In this document: piece by piece, positions 32,340 through 32,388 of the stretch | How the letters are laid out: each line of letters begins with the position of its first letter | How positions within the stretch are numbered: position 1 is the stretch's first letter | DNA from: Letharia columbiana | Lineage: Eukaryota > Ascomycota > Lecanoromycetes > Lecanorales > Parmeliaceae | Length of the DNA stretch: 32,388 bases | Reading direction: 5' to 3' | Assembly: GCF_014066305.1 (NCBI RefSeq) | Contig: NW_023501146.1 | Location: 1 to 32,388 of the forward strand | Program-made: the position numbers and the translations under genes | Notes under the pieces: generated by a model | Database searches by the model: none | Told to the model about the DNA's origin: nothing | Seen by the model: the letters and a program-made list of their open reading frames with translations, nothing else

Positions 32340-32388
32340 GAGTGAGGTCTCTACAAAGTCTCGCAACCCCTGAGTCTCTCCTGGAGTA
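32340..32388 (-). repeat. Possible introner-like fragment at window edge
   Basis: On the minus strand this reads GGGGTTGCGAGAC followed by TTTGTAGAGACC. The ten-base core GTTGCGAGAC occurs only here and in copies A and C within the window. It lies upstream of the kinase start, so it could be in a 5' UTR intron or a solo copy. The window ends before this can be judged. Confidence 0.3.

Overview
The window looks like nuclear DNA of a filamentous ascomycete (Pezizomycotina). Genes are split by short GT-AG introns, mostly 47-60 nt. The gene set is typical of moulds: a class III chitin synthase, a GT2-type wall glycosyltransferase, UBC12, a gamma-tubulin complex GCP3, an ABCG transporter and a CDK10/11-like kinase. 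Three unusually long introns resemble one another and recall the introner-like elements described from Dothideomycetes, so I lean weakly towards that class.

Layout. 1-1099: no gene seen. 1100-4105 (+): class III chitin synthase, six exons, with one frameshift near 1330. 4559-5377 (+): NEDD8-conjugating enzyme UBC12, four exons. 5793-7676 (+): single-exon nucleolar WKF-domain protein. 7897-10835 (-): GCP3, three exons, convergent with the WKF gene. 11447-14267 (-): membrane glycosyltransferase family 2 protein, three exons. 14268-20360: about 6.1 kb in which I recognise no gene, with a purine tract, AT-rich patches and a C13 run. 20361-21237 (-): conserved secreted protein of unknown function, three exons, one apparently a GC-AG junction. 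21238-22654: no convincing gene. 22655-26962 (-): full-size ABCG transporter, four exons. 27240-28181 (+): phytanoyl-CoA dioxygenase-like enzyme, divergent from the transporter across 277 bp. 28339-28473 (-): tRNA-Leu(UAA) interrupted in its T-loop, followed by a T7 Pol III terminator. 29075-29875 (-): four-TM, claudin-like membrane protein, four exons. 30528-32289 (-): CDK10/11-like kinase, eight exons.

How the genes relate. Most are housekeeping functions for polar hyphal growth: two processive wall glycosyltransferases, microtubule nucleation, neddylation and a CDK. I see no biosynthetic cluster. The transporter and dioxygenase share a short divergent promoter and may be co-regulated.

Most notable points. 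(1) The tRNA-Leu gene has all stems intact but carries a 53-nt GT...AG insert in the T-loop, outside the canonical 37/38 intron site. (2) Three related 146-157-nt introns sit in two different genes, apparently an active intron family. (3) The chitin synthase has a single-base frameshift. Exon boundaries were placed by hand from splice consensus, frame continuity and remembered family sequence; no search was run.
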